Shown: positions 15,526-23,729, numbered from the stretch's first letter. The stretch is DNA of 30,634 nt from JBJXGC01 sp046154545 (GCA_046154545.1 JBJXGC010000006.1:1-30634), one strand, 5' to 3'. A program made the numbers and translations. Notes: generated by a model not told the origin, from the sequence alone.

Positions 15526-15531
15526 ACTGTA
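15526..15531 (-). promoter_or_regulatory. Candidate -10 element (TACAGT) of the galactokinase unit
   Basis: TACAGT, read toward lower coordinates, ends six bases (CGTTGG) before the galactokinase ATG. This is the same spacing as at several other genes in the window. Confidence 0.45.
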
Positions 15532-15636
15532 GCGCGCCGCCGCCGAAGCTTCGACCGGACGGTGGAGCGGCTGGACGGCGCCGGGCGCGTGCGCTTCACT
15601 CTCGGAGTGACTGCGCCCGCTCCCTCCAACTCAGCC

Positions 15637-17328
15637 ATGCCCTCCACCCGGGGTCTAGACTATTTCGCGGCGGACCCGAATCTCGCGTTCACCCTGCGCC
15701 AGCACGCCCGCCCGGAACACGCCGCGCGGGCGCTGCCGCTCCTCGCCGAGCTGGGCCAGCGTGCGGGGGATGAACTCGACGCCCTGGCGATGGCCGCCGA
15801 CCAGCACCCGCCCGCCCTCCGGAACTTCGACGAGCACGGCCAGCGCATCGACGAGGTGGTCTACCACCCGGCCTTCATCGAGATGCAGCAGCACGCCTTC
15901 TCGCGCTACGGCTTCGCCGCCATGTCGCACCGGGACGGCGTGCTGGGCTGGCCTGGCCGCATGCCCCATGTCGTGAAGTATGCCCTCAGCTACCTGTTCG
16001 TCCAGGCTGAGTTCGGCCTCTTCTGCCCCGTCTCGATGACCGACTCGGCGGCCCGGATACTCAACCTCTTCGGCTCCGATGAGCTGCGGGCGCGGTACGT
16101 GCCCGGCCTCACGAGCACCGACTTCGGGTCGCTCCTCCAATCGGCGCAGCTCCTCACCGAACGCACGGGCGGCAGTGACGTCGGCGCGAACGAATGCGTG
16201 GCCCGGCTCGCCGATGGCGAATGGCGGCTCAGCGGCGAAAAGTGGTTCTGTTCGAACGCTGGCGCCGACGTCCATCTGACGCTAGCCCGGCCCGTTGGCG
16301 CGCCTCCGGGCACACGCGGCCTCGGGATGTTCCTCGTGCCGAAGCTCCTCCCCGGCGGCGGACGGAACCGCTACACCATCCGGCGCCTGAAGGAGAAGCT
16401 CGGCTCACGCTCGATGCCAACGGCCGAGTACGAGTTCGACGGGGCCGTGGGCTACGTGGTGGGCGAACTCGACCACGGGTTCGCCCAGATGGCCGAGATG
16501 ATCAACGTCTCGCGCCTCTCGAACGGGATGCGGGCCGCCGCGATCATGCGCCGCTCCCTGCTCGAGGCCGTCGTCCACGCCCGCGGCCGCTCCGCCTTCG
16601 GCCGCCCGCTCTTCCAGCACCCGCTCCTGCGGGAGCAGCTCTTCGACATGACCCTCGATGTCGAAGCGGCGCTGGCCATCGTCCTCTACGCCGCCGCCGC
16701 CCTCGACGAGGCCGACGCGGGCTCGGAGCCCCACCAGCAGATCATCCGGATCGTGACGCCGCTCATCAAGTACGCGGTCTGCCGCCAGGCGCGGACCACG
16801 GCCGGGATGGCGATGAACGTGCGCGGCGGCAACGGCTACATCGAAGAGTGGGTGAACGCGAAGCTCCTGCGCGACGCCCACCTCGGCAGCATCTGGGAGG
16901 GCGCGGAAAACGTCGTCGCCCTCGACGTCGCCCGCGCCGCCGGCCGCCAGGGAGCCCACGAGGCGCTCTTCGGCGATCTGGAAGCGCGGCTTGGGGCGGT
17001 GACCGCCGATCCCGTCCGCGGAGAGGCTGAGGCCGCTCGCCGGGCGCTCGCCGACACGCGACGACGGCTTGAGGGCCTGCTCGCCGCGAGCCCCGATGAG
17101 CGCGAGCCCCAGATGGCCCGGATGTGTGACCGCCTCGCCGCCCTCGTCTGCACGACGCTCCTTATCGAGGACGCGGCCGCGCAGCTCGCTTCCGGCGGCG
17201 GGTCGCGAAAGCTGCTCGTGGCCAGGGCCTACGCCGAGCGCCATCTGCGGACGATCGACCCACTCGACTGGTCGGCGGAGGGCGCCCGCCACCTGGACGC
17301 CATCGTCGATTGGGATCCGATCAGCTAG
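15637..17328 (+). CDS. AidB-like acyl-CoA dehydrogenase family protein
   Basis: A 563-residue flavoprotein of the acyl-CoA dehydrogenase superfamily. The order LTERTGGSDVGANE, GEKWFCSNAGADVHL, RRLKEKLGSRSMPTAEYEF, NVSRLSNGMRAAA, GRSAFGRPL, GGNGYIEEW and IWEGAENVVALD matches the longer AidB branch rather than short mitochondrial-type enzymes, which explains the extra ~150 C-terminal residues. AidB proteins bind FAD and are linked to the alkylation response, but the true substrate of such homologues is unsettled. The ATG at 15637 is the most likely start. A GTG at 15607 is a weaker option. It is divergent from galactokinase and is followed 22 bases later by a Uma2 gene. Confidence 0.85.
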   Translation: MPSTRGLDYFAADPNLAFTLRQHARPEHAARALPLLAELGQRAGDELDALAMAADQHPPALRNFDEHGQRIDEVVYHPAFIEMQQHAFSRYGFAAMSHRDGVLGWPGRMPHVVKYALSYLFVQAEFGLFCPVSMTDSAARILNLFGSDELRARYVPGLTSTDFGSLLQSAQLLTERTGGSDVGANECVARLADGEWRLSGEKWFCSNAGADVHLTLARPVGAPPGTRGLGMFLVPKLLPGGGRNRYTIRRLKEKLGSRSMPTAEYEFDGAVGYVVGELDHGFAQMAEMINVSRLSNGMRAAAIMRRSLLEAVVHARGRSAFGRPLFQHPLLREQLFDMTLDVEAALAIVLYAAAALDEADAGSEPHQQIIRIVTPLIKYAVCRQARTTAGMAMNVRGGNGYIEEWVNAKLLRDAHLGSIWEGAENVVALDVARAAGRQGAHEALFGDLEARLGAVTADPVRGEAEAARRALADTRRRLEGLLAASPDEREPQMARMCDRLAALVCTTLLIEDAAAQLASGGGSRKLLVARAYAERHLRTIDPLDWSAEGARHLDAIVDWDPIS

Positions 17329-17338
17329 CCGGCCGTGG

Positions 17339-17344
17339 TATCCT
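17339..17344 (+). promoter_or_regulatory. Candidate -10 element (TATCCT) of the first Uma2 gene
   Basis: TATCCT ends six bases before the ATG at 17351. No ribosome-binding site is present, fitting leaderless initiation. Confidence 0.45.
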
Positions 17345-17350
17345 GCGCCC

Positions 17351-17980
17351 ATGGCGACAGAGGCGGTCGCGGCGCACCGGGTTCCACCGCTGGAGAACGG
17401 CGACACGTTGTCCCGGGAAGAATTCGAGCGGCGCTGGGAGTCCCACCCCGAGATCAAGAAGGCGGAGCTGATAGGCGGCCAGGTGTACCTCGCGATGACG
17501 GACGCCGTCCCGCACAGCGAGCAGCAGGTCGACGTCACCGCCTGGCTGGGCCTCTACCGTTCCCAATACAGGGCAGTCCAGGCCCTCGACAACGTCGCCG
17601 TCCGGCTCCCCGAGGACGACCTTCGGGCCGATGCGGTCCTGAGACGGCGCGAAGGTGGCACCTCGACCGCCAGTACGGCGAACCGTGTCGAGGGCCCGCC
17701 CGAACTGGTCTTTGAGATCTCCGAGAGCAGTGCCGCTTACGACCTCCACACCAAGAAGGCCGCCTGCGAACGGGGCGGTATCCTCGAATACGTCGTCTGG
17801 CAGCTGTACGAGGACCGGCTCGACTGGTTCCGCCTCGAGGACGGGCGCTACAAGACGGTTGAGCCCGGCGCCAACGGGATCATTGAAAGCACGACGTTCC
17901 CCGGCCTCCGCCTCGATGTCCCCGCCCTCCTTGCGGGTGACCTCGCGCGCGTGCTCGCCGCCCTGGGCCAGCTCCGCTGA
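17351..17980 (+). CDS. Uma2 family endonuclease-like protein (copy 1)
   Basis: A 209-residue member of the Uma2 (DUF820) family, which has a PD-(D/E)xK nuclease fold. The EEFERRWESHPEIKKAELI N-terminal block is followed by RADAVL (metal Asp), PPELVFEISESS (Glu) and DLHTKKAACERGGILEYVVW (Lys). The core residues are present, but the usual PDV motif reads ADA. The second copy downstream (18695-19342) shares the N-terminal block nearly word for word, including at the DNA level around 17418-17465. The family is often amplified in Chloroflexota and Cyanobacteria, and its biological job is unknown. The GTG of the HAD gene follows after a few bases. Confidence 0.85.
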   Translation: MATEAVAAHRVPPLENGDTLSREEFERRWESHPEIKKAELIGGQVYLAMTDAVPHSEQQVDVTAWLGLYRSQYRAVQALDNVAVRLPEDDLRADAVLRRREGGTSTASTANRVEGPPELVFEISESSAAYDLHTKKAACERGGILEYVVWQLYEDRLDWFRLEDGRYKTVEPGANGIIESTTFPGLRLDVPALLAGDLARVLAALGQLR

Positions 17981-17988
17981 GCGGGGCC

Positions 17989-18657
17989 GTGCCCGTCCGG
18001 GCGGTGCTCTTCGATGTTGGCGGCCCGATCGACACCGAAGTTTCGGCCGAGGCCGCCATCGACACGGCGATCCGGGCGCGGCTGGCGGCTGAGGGGGTCG
18101 TGGTTACTGCCGCTGAGTACGCCGCGGCCAACGATTGGGCGGTCGCTTCCTTCGCGCCCAATGCCTACCTTGCCATCGTCTGGCGGCTGGGCGGCGCACA
18201 GGTCGCAGCGCGCGTGGGAAGCGTCCGCTTCCCCGGGCGCACGTTCGAACTCCGCCCGGGCATCGACCACCTCATCCGCGAACTCCACGGCCGCGGCCTC
18301 CTCCTCGCCCTCGCCGCCAATCAGCCGGCGGCCGTCCTCTCCGACCTGGATGCCCACGGCGTCGGCCACTACTTCGCCCACCGCGAGGTCTCGGGCCACC
18401 ACGGCTTCCGCAAGCCCGACATCCGTCTCTTCCTCCGCGCCTGCGCCGACCTCGGCGTCGAACCCGCGGAGTGCGCCATGGTCGGCGACCGGGTCGATAA
18501 CGACATCGTCCCTGCCCGTCTGCTGGGCATGCGCACCGTCCTCTTCCGCACGGGCCGCCACATCGCCCAGCAACCGCGCTCGATCGACGAGGTCCCCGAA
18601 GCGGAGGTCTGGAGCATCGACGAGCTGCGTTCCGCGCTCAACGCCCTCTTGCGGTGA
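17989..18657 (+). CDS. HAD-superfamily hydrolase
   Basis: A 222-residue haloacid-dehalogenase-like protein, probably a small-molecule phosphatase. Motif I is LFDVGGPIDTE, with the nucleophile Asp at residue 9 or so. The usual second Asp two residues later is Gly, as in the D-x-G-G subgroup. Motif III is RKPDIRLF (Lys) and motif IV is MVGDRVDNDI (two acidic residues). A cap region with two helices occupies about 20-85. It starts with GTG eight bases after the first Uma2 gene and ends about 37 bases before the second. Substrate unknown. The missing second Asp would weaken phosphoryl hydrolysis in a classical HAD, so a lyase or dehalogenase-like activity should be kept in mind. Confidence 0.85.
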   Translation: MPVRAVLFDVGGPIDTEVSAEAAIDTAIRARLAAEGVVVTAAEYAAANDWAVASFAPNAYLAIVWRLGGAQVAARVGSVRFPGRTFELRPGIDHLIRELHGRGLLLALAANQPAAVLSDLDAHGVGHYFAHREVSGHHGFRKPDIRLFLRACADLGVEPAECAMVGDRVDNDIVPARLLGMRTVLFRTGRHIAQQPRSIDEVPEAEVWSIDELRSALNALLR

Positions 18658-18680
18658 GGCCTCACCCGCTGGCCAGCCGC

Positions 18681-18686
18681 TATACT
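18681..18686 (+). promoter_or_regulatory. Candidate -10 element (TATACT) of the second Uma2 gene
   Basis: TATACT is followed by GGAGGGCG and then ATG at 18695, so the same short stretch may serve as promoter element and ribosome-binding site. Confidence 0.5.
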
Positions 18687-18694
18687 GGAGGGCG

Positions 18695-19342
18695 ATGACC
18701 AGCCGCAGCAGCCTCGTCCTCGACCCCCCTCCGCCCTCCGCGGACATCCCGCCCCTCGAGTCGGGCGATGTCCTGACGCCCGAGGAGTTCGAACGCCGCT
18801 GGGAGTTCCACCCGGAGATCAAGAAGGCGGAGTTAATCGATGGCCAGGTGTACCTCGAGATGACCGTCAGCCGAAGGCACGGCAAGCCTCATGGCCAGAT
18901 TTCCGACTGGCTTGGCGTATTCGTGGCGGGCCAGCCGCATTTGGAGCGGTTGACTGATACAACCGTCCGGTTACCTGACGGGACGGTGGCCCAGCCCGAT
19001 GTCCAGGTCCGCCGGGTCGAAGGCGGCACATCGACCGTGTCCGACGACGACTGCGTCGATGGTCCTCCTGAACTCGCCGCCGAGGTCGCTGTCTCGAGCG
19101 CTTCCAACGACCTTCACCGGAAGAAGGAGGCCTACCGCCGCAACGGCGTCGCCGAGTACATCGTCTGGCAGCTCTACGAAGGGCGGCTCGACTGGTTCGC
19201 CCTGGTGGACGGCCAATACGTGTCCCTGGAGCCGGACGCTACCGGGGTCATCGAGAGCCGGGTGTTCCCCGGACTGCGGCTGCCGGTCGCCGCGCTCCTC
19301 GCCGGCGAGATGGAGGCCGTCCTCGCCGCCGTCCGCGCGTAA
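18695..19342 (+). CDS. Uma2 family endonuclease-like protein (copy 2)
   Basis: A 215-residue Uma2/DUF820 protein, paralogous to 17351-17980. It has EEFERRWEFHPEIKKAELI, then QPDVQVRR with the standard PD metal motif, PPELAAEVAVSS (Glu), DLHRKKEAYRRNGVAEYIVW (Lys) and a C-terminal FPGLRLPVAALLAGE. It keeps the canonical catalytic residues better than copy 1. The start at 18695 follows a TATACT/GGAGGG stretch. It converges on the PPOX-family gene with only about 12 bases between the stops. Function unknown beyond the nuclease fold. Confidence 0.88.
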   Translation: MTSRSSLVLDPPPPSADIPPLESGDVLTPEEFERRWEFHPEIKKAELIDGQVYLEMTVSRRHGKPHGQISDWLGVFVAGQPHLERLTDTTVRLPDGTVAQPDVQVRRVEGGTSTVSDDDCVDGPPELAAEVAVSSASNDLHRKKEAYRRNGVAEYIVWQLYEGRLDWFALVDGQYVSLEPDATGVIESRVFPGLRLPVAALLAGEMEAVLAAVRA

Positions 19343-19354
19343 CCAGGAGCACGG

Positions 19355-19780
19355 CTAGGGGCGGCTGTAATCCCAGCTCAGGTACTTCTTCGGCACCACC
19401 CGGATGTAGGCCGCGGCGGGCGGCGCCTGGGTAGGAAGCTGGGCCTCCGGCACTCCACGCTTCGCGGCCGCCTCCCGGCTCAGGCGCAACAGCCCGGCTT
19501 CGTCGGTCGTGATCGTGGCCTCACCCTGGATCACGACGCCCTTGATGTCCTGCATCGAACCGCCGCTCTCCAGCATGAGGCTGACCTTCGGGTTGCGCTC
19601 GATGTTCTTCAGCTTCTGGGAGCCAGCCCGGCAGCCAATGTAAACGTCGTCGTCCAGCCGGAAGTAGCCGATGGGCACGGTGTGGGGGTAACCGTCGCGG
19701 CTGATGGTCGTCAACGCGATCCAGCCGGGCTTGCTGTCGAGGAAGGCGTTGACCTCATCCTTGCTGAGCTTCGCGGGCAT
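19355..19780 (-). CDS. PPOX-class F420/flavin-dependent oxidoreductase family protein
   Basis: A 141-residue split-barrel protein of the pyridoxamine-5'-phosphate-oxidase-like superfamily. VNAFLDSKPGWIALTTISRDGYPHTVPIGYF is the usual first strand pair. VYIGCRAGSQKLKNIERNPKVSLML holds the K-x-x-N-x-x-x-x-P phosphate-contact block. GVVIQGEATI and YIRVVPKKYLSWDYSR follow. This matches the TIGR-type F420-dependent group better than true PNPOx, but flavin use cannot be excluded. The ATG at 19780 is preceded by GAGGAGAAGAAG. It is divergent from the FAH gene across 294 bases and convergent with Uma2 copy 2. A much longer open reading frame that extends upstream is only a read-through of the opposite strand. 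Confidence 0.85.
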   Translation of the reverse strand: MPAKLSKDEVNAFLDSKPGWIALTTISRDGYPHTVPIGYFRLDDDVYIGCRAGSQKLKNIERNPKVSLMLESGGSMQDIKGVVIQGEATITTDEAGLLRLSREAAAKRGVPEAQLPTQAPPAAAYIRVVPKKYLSWDYSRP

Positions 19781-20074
19781 CTTCTTCTCCTCGGGGCCAT
19801 GTGTGCGCCGTTCGGGGCCGTTGGCACATTCAATACCCCGCGTAAGCGGCCGTCCAGGGGTGGAAGGAGCCGCACGCTCCTGAACCCCGCGATTCGTCCA
19901 AGCGCCGCATCGCTTTGCAGAACATGCCACGGGCAACGTCGCAGCGCTTGCGCACGCGCGCGGCTCGGTTCCCCGCCGGTCCAGCGCCGCGGTGCCTGTC
20001 GCTCGCGCGTCGGCTACACTCCCGCTTCGTCCCTCAGTTGTCCTTCGCGCATTCGCGACTGGAAAGGAATGCCC
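19781..20074. other. Divergent intergenic region between PPOX and FAH genes
   Basis: No gene is supported here. It contains a small perfect hairpin, AGGAGC-CGCAC-GCTCCT (19865-19881), and a candidate plus-strand -10 element TACACT at 20015-20020 upstream of the FAH leader. The leader then runs about 50 bases and carries GGAAAGGA before the ATG. Confidence 0.4.
20015..20020 (+). promoter_or_regulatory. Candidate -10 element (TACACT) of the FAH-family gene
   Basis: TACACT lies about 55 bases before the ATG at 20075, giving a leadered transcript with a clear ribosome site (GGAAAGGA at 20061-20068). Confidence 0.3.
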
Positions 20075-20833
20075 ATGCCAAACTACGTCCGCTTTGCCCG
20101 CCCCGATGGCGCAGCCGGCGCTGGCCTGCTCGAAGGCGACTCGATCGCCGTCATCCGCGAACCGTTCTGGGAGCGCACCGACCGCACTGGCGAAACGGTA
20201 TCGCTGGCATCCGTCCGGCTGCTCCCGCCCTGCCAGCCCCGCTCGATCATCTGCGTCGGCCTGAACTACAGCAGCCACCTCCAGGGCCGCCCGGCGCCGG
20301 ACCCGCCAACGCTCTTCTTCAAGCCGCTCGCCAGCATCGCGGGCCCGGGCGACGAGATCGTCCTGCCCCCGGACGCGGGACGGGTCGATCCCGAAGGCGA
20401 AATCGTCGTCGTCATCGGCCGCACGCTCCGCCGCGCAAACCGCGAGGAAGCGCTCGCTGGCGTCTTCGGCTACACCTGCGGGAATGACGTCTCGGCCCGC
20501 GTCTGGCAACGGGCCGACGGCCAGTGGTGGCGGGCGAAGGGCAGCGACAGCTTCGGCGTCTTCGGCCCAACCATCGCGACCGGCCTGCAACACGACAAGA
20601 TCACGCTCGATACCCGGGTCAACGGCGCCGTGGCCCAGCACGCCGTCTCGGACGAACTGATCCGCGATATCCCGGAGATCGTGCGCCTGGTCAGCGCCGT
20701 GATCACGCTCATCCCCGGCGACATCATCTACACGGGCACGCCCGGCGAGCCCCAGGCCCTCAACCCCGGCGATGTCGTCGAGGTCGAGGTCGGGGGAGTG
20801 GGTGTACTGCGGAACACGGTCGTCGCCGGGTAG
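20075..20833 (+). CDS. Fumarylacetoacetate hydrolase (FAH) family protein
   Basis: A 252-residue FAH-fold enzyme that probably hydrolyses, decarboxylates or isomerises a beta-diketo or related acid from aromatic breakdown, with a divalent metal. IICVGLNYSSHL (about 60-71) is the family entry motif. DPEGEIVVVIGR (about 104-115) gives metal-binding acidic residues. FGYTCGNDVSARVWQ, KGSDSFGVFGP and IIYTGTPGEPQ follow the known order. I preferred the second of two in-frame ATGs, because it lies six bases after GGAAAGGA. The first overlaps the ribosome site. An SDR gene follows after 75 bases, fitting a catabolic pair. The precise substrate is unknown. Confidence 0.88.
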   Translation: MPNYVRFARPDGAAGAGLLEGDSIAVIREPFWERTDRTGETVSLASVRLLPPCQPRSIICVGLNYSSHLQGRPAPDPPTLFFKPLASIAGPGDEIVLPPDAGRVDPEGEIVVVIGRTLRRANREEALAGVFGYTCGNDVSARVWQRADGQWWRAKGSDSFGVFGPTIATGLQHDKITLDTRVNGAVAQHAVSDELIRDIPEIVRLVSAVITLIPGDIIYTGTPGEPQALNPGDVVEVEVGGVGVLRNTVVAG

Positions 20834-20908
20834 CGCATGTTCGACCCTTGTCCGGCCCGCCCGCGTAGGACAGCATAGGGCGCGCACACTTTGGAACGGG
20901 AGAAACCG

Positions 20909-21724
20909 ATGACCGCAATCGTGAACAGGGATGGCATCCTCAAGGGGAAGGTGGCCGTGGTGACTGGCGCCTCGCGTGGCATCGGCGAGCACATCGCCCT
21001 GCGCTACGCCCAGGAGGGCGCCCGCGTCATCGTCTCCGCCCGCACGGTCGAGGATGGCGACCATATCCTCCCCGGGAGCATCAACAGCGTCGTCGCACGT
21101 GTCAAGGCTGCAGGCGGCGAAGCGACGGCGGTCCGCTGTGACCTCTCGAAGAGCGAGGACCGCGAAGCGCTGATCAAGGCGGCCGAGAGCGCGTACGGCC
21201 CGGTCGATATCCTCGTCAACAACGGCGCCGTGACCTACTTCATTCCCGTGACCGAGTTCCCGGAGCGGCGCTTCAAGGTGATGATGGAGGTCCAGGTGTA
21301 CGCGCCCTTCCACCTCGCCCAGCTCGTGCTCCCCGGGATGAAACAGCGCAAGTCAGGCTGGATCCTGAACGTCTCCTCGCACGCCGCGATCCACCCGAAG
21401 CCCGACGCTTCGCGCATCGGTGGGACCGTCTATGGCATGTGCAAGGCTGCGCTCGAACGGTTCACGACGGGCCTGGCCTCGGAGGTCTTCGACGACGGGA
21501 TCGGCGTCAACGTGATCTCCCCGGGGCTGATCGCGACGCCCGGCGCGGTCTTCTTCAAGCTCGTCACCCCGGAGAACGAGCACACAGTGACGCCACCCGA
21601 GAACATGGCCGAGGCCTGCCTTCGCCTCGTGAACGGCGACCCGGCCGTGATTACCGGGCGCATCACCTACGCCGACGACGTCGTGAAGGAATTCAACCTG
21701 AAGCCGGCCGATCTGATCGCCTGA
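20909..21724 (+). CDS. Short-chain dehydrogenase/reductase
   Basis: A 271-residue SDR. The cofactor motif VVTGASRGIGEHIA lies at 18-30, NNGAVTY is the second family motif, VSSHAA carries the catalytic Ser region, and the Tyr-x-x-x-Lys pair is YGMCK (Tyr175, Lys179). A C-terminal substrate loop extends to the end. The arginine after TGAS suggests NADP(H). The ATG at 20909 follows GGGAG at 20898-20902. A TTG 18 bases earlier is less likely. It lies downstream of the FAH gene on the same strand and is convergent with a small membrane protein. Substrate unknown. Confidence 0.92.
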   Translation: MTAIVNRDGILKGKVAVVTGASRGIGEHIALRYAQEGARVIVSARTVEDGDHILPGSINSVVARVKAAGGEATAVRCDLSKSEDREALIKAAESAYGPVDILVNNGAVTYFIPVTEFPERRFKVMMEVQVYAPFHLAQLVLPGMKQRKSGWILNVSSHAAIHPKPDASRIGGTVYGMCKAALERFTTGLASEVFDDGIGVNVISPGLIATPGAVFFKLVTPENEHTVTPPENMAEACLRLVNGDPAVITGRITYADDVVKEFNLKPADLIA

Positions 21725-21751
21725 GGTGGCCGGCCTGGCGCCGCCCGGTTT

Positions 21752-22159
21752 TCACGCGGAATCGCGGCGCCTGAGCAGCAGCAGCTCGGCCACGCCGAGC
21801 AGGATTGTCGAATCGGCGACGAACCCGAGCAGCCAGCGGCCTTCACCTTCGAAGCGCGGCCAGGTGGCCACCAACACCAGCCAGCCAGCGAAGCCCCCGG
21901 CGATGTTGGCGAGGGCGAGCGCCCGGACCCGCCGCTCGACGATGGGCCCCCGCGTGAGGGACCAGATGAGCGCCCCCGTGACGACGAAAACGGCGCCGCC
22001 CGCAAGGATGAAGCTCTCGCGCACGTTGAGCCAGCCGGCCACCGGCCTGAAGGCCGCGAGCAGCGCAAGGCCGATTGCGAACTCGAAGGCGATGTCGAGC
22101 CGGATCACCCGCTTGAGCAGGCGCTCGCTGGGAGCAGTGGCCAGGGATTCGCTTTCCAC
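21752..22159 (-). CDS. Small four-helix membrane protein of unknown function
   Basis: A 135-residue protein with about four hydrophobic segments: IAFEFAIGLALLAAFRPVAGW, FILAGGAVFVVTGALIW, ALALANIAGGFAGWLVLVA and LLGFVADSTILLGVAELLLL. The N-terminus is charged. The GTG start at 22159 is preceded by AGGAGGA at a good distance. It is the last of three small minus-strand genes (22713, 22458, 22159) spaced closely enough for one transcript. I do not recognise a family beyond a general small integral membrane protein. Confidence 0.65.
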   Translation of the reverse strand: MESESLATAPSERLLKRVIRLDIAFEFAIGLALLAAFRPVAGWLNVRESFILAGGAVFVVTGALIWSLTRGPIVERRVRALALANIAGGFAGWLVLVATWPRFEGEGRWLLGFVADSTILLGVAELLLLRRRDSA

Positions 22160-22179
22160 GGGTAGGCTCCTCCTCTCGC

Positions 22180-22458
22180 TCAGCCGCCGATGCGCTGGTG
22201 GCGCTTCGTCTCGCCTGAGTCGGCGCCGGTGGTCTCCTGCAAGGACGGCTGGACGGCGACCCGGGCCTGGCGTTCCGCCTCGATCTCGTTGTCGCGGCGG
22301 CTCCGCCAGTCGTCGAGCGATTCATCCCGCCACTGGGTGGCCTTCGGCGTCTCGACGAAACCACCGTTGTTCCGCTTCGACACGCGCCAGGCGGCAATGC
22401 CGCCCACGCCAATCAGGAGTGGGAATCCAACCACAGAGAGGAATTGAAAGAGGTCCAT
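22180..22458 (-). CDS. Single-pass membrane protein with charged cytoplasmic tail
   Basis: A 92-residue protein. The N-terminal helix LFQFLSVVGFPLLIGVGGIAAW (about 3-24) should anchor it, followed by a basic stop (RVSKRN) that puts the rest inside the cell. The tail is rich in Arg, Glu and Asp, with WRDESLDDWRSRRDNEIEAERQAR likely forming a coiled helix. I chose the ATG at 22458, with a weak ribosome site ATAGGGG upstream. Unknown family. Neighbours are a zinc-knuckle protein and a four-helix membrane protein. Confidence 0.6.
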   Translation of the reverse strand: MDLFQFLSVVGFPLLIGVGGIAAWRVSKRNNGGFVETPKATQWRDESLDDWRSRRDNEIEAERQARVAVQPSLQETTGADSGETKRHQRIGG

Positions 22459-22509
22459 GCCCCTATTGAACCATAGCCGGGGGCATGGCCGCGACAAGAG
22501 GACCGCTCG

Positions 22510-22713
22510 CTACCGCACCACCCGCAGCACCTCGCGCACAGGCCGCCCTGACCGGACCACGGCCGGCCGGGGATTACGGGCTTCGTCGATCGTCGCGACC
22601 ACCGTCGGCACACAGCGTTGACAGACGTCGTAGAGGATCTCCTTGCGGCCCCAATCCATGACCCGGTTGCACCACAGGCACAGGACGGTCGCCGGATGTT
22701 CGGTGTCTGACAT
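22510..22713 (-). CDS. 67-residue zinc-knuckle protein
   Basis: A small protein with CLWCNRVMDWGRK and YDVCQRCVPTVV, two CxxC knuckles spaced about 17 residues apart, which should hold one zinc ion. The tail is basic (RNPRPAVVRSGRPVREVLRVVR). The ATG at 22713 has an excellent ribosome site, AAGGAGG, six bases upstream, so translation is well supported. An earlier in-frame start adds a stretch without sense. It is the first of three tightly spaced minus-strand genes. Zinc-knuckle proteins of this size are often nucleic-acid or ribosome accessories. No specific role can be assigned. Confidence 0.75.
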   Translation of the reverse strand: MSDTEHPATVLCLWCNRVMDWGRKEILYDVCQRCVPTVVATIDEARNPRPAVVRSGRPVREVLRVVR

Positions 22714-22827
22714 AGTTGTCCTCCTTAGCACCGCGACCGGCGCGGGGCGTGAGAACAGTTGTACGTCCACTAAACGGGCAGATCGAGGGCCAATCACGTG
22801 GCGAGATGGTGGACATCGGGGCCAGCC

Positions 22828-23715
22828 TCAGCCCCAGGGTGCAACCACGCAGACGATCCCGGCCACACAGATGACCGTGCCCAGCCCCGCCTTCCGCGTG
22901 AACGGCTCCTTCAGCACGAGCACGGCCAGGGGCAGGGCGAGGAGCGGCGAGGTCGCGTTCAGGATCGTCGTCGTCGAGGCGCCGGCCTCCCCGACCGCGT
23001 AGACGTAGAGGAGGCTCCCGAAAAGCGTGCTGAGCAGGCCGATCGCGACCACGCTCATCCACTCCCGGCGGCGCCGGAACGGCGAGATGAGGTCGCGCGG
23101 GGCGGTGATCAGCGCGAACCCGAGCATCGCCCCGGCGCTGGCCGGTGTCCGCAGGGCTGAGGCCGAAATGCTCCCCATGTCGCCGCGCCCACCGGCCAAC
23201 CAGAGCGTGGCCGCCGCCCAGAACACGCCCACCGCGACGACCAGGACGTACCCCCGCACGTCGGCGCTCCTCGCCTCCTCGCTGGCCGCGCGCCGCGACC
23301 GCACGAGGACGATGACCCCGCCGGCGATGAGCACCGCCCCGGCCCCCTGCAGCCAACGCAGCTCCTCATCGAGCAAGACGACACCACCCGCCACGGTGAG
23401 GGCGATGAAGAGGGTCATCGTCAGGGTGAAGGCCCGCTGGACGCCGAGCTTGCCCAGGCTGGCGATGTACATCGTGTCGCCTATGGCGTAGGCGAGGAGG
23501 CCGCTGCCGACGAGGGCCGCCACCTGTTCCCGGTCCGCGTCGAGCACTTCGTGCCACTGCCCGCTCAGGGCGAGGACGAGCGGCAGGACGAGCGTCGCGA
23601 CGCTTAGCCGCAGGGCGCTCATCGCCACGGGCGTAATGCGCGCGCCGAGCGCCGCCATCGCCACGCTCGTCGCGGACCACATGAATGCCGCGATGAGCGC
23701 CGCCGCCTCTCCCAT
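22828..23715 (-). CDS. EamA/DMT-family transporter
   Basis: A 295-residue integral membrane protein with ten hydrophobic segments in two repeats of five, the EamA (DUF6) drug/metabolite transporter layout. Typical elements are AALIAAFMWSATSVAMA at the start, LLAYAIGDTMYIASL, VALTVAGG-like and LLDEELRW before a central loop (RSRRAASEEARSADVRG), and the second repeat ending SPLLALPLAVLVLKEPFTRK. These carriers export small metabolites or amino acids. The substrate cannot be read. The ATG at 23715 is preceded by TAGGAT eight bases upstream and lacks a ribosome site. It is divergent from the split-barrel gene at 23827. Confidence 0.9.
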   Translation of the reverse strand: MGEAAALIAAFMWSATSVAMAALGARITPVAMSALRLSVATLVLPLVLALSGQWHEVLDADREQVAALVGSGLLAYAIGDTMYIASLGKLGVQRAFTLTMTLFIALTVAGGVVLLDEELRWLQGAGAVLIAGGVIVLVRSRRAASEEARSADVRGYVLVVAVGVFWAAATLWLAGGRGDMGSISASALRTPASAGAMLGFALITAPRDLISPFRRRREWMSVVAIGLLSTLFGSLLYVYAVGEAGASTTTILNATSPLLALPLAVLVLKEPFTRKAGLGTVICVAGIVCVVAPWG

Positions 23716-23723
23716 GAGGGCGC

Positions 23724-23729
23724 ATCCTA
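23724..23729 (-). promoter_or_regulatory. Candidate -10 element (TAGGAT) of the EamA gene
   Basis: TAGGAT, read toward lower coordinates, ends eight bases before the ATG at 23715, consistent with a leaderless transcript. Confidence 0.4.

Noticed and set aside
19355..21313. A 652-codon minus-strand open frame
   Set aside because: Only its last 141 codons form a protein (the PPOX gene from 19780). The rest is antisense to the FAH and SDR genes and has no family features.
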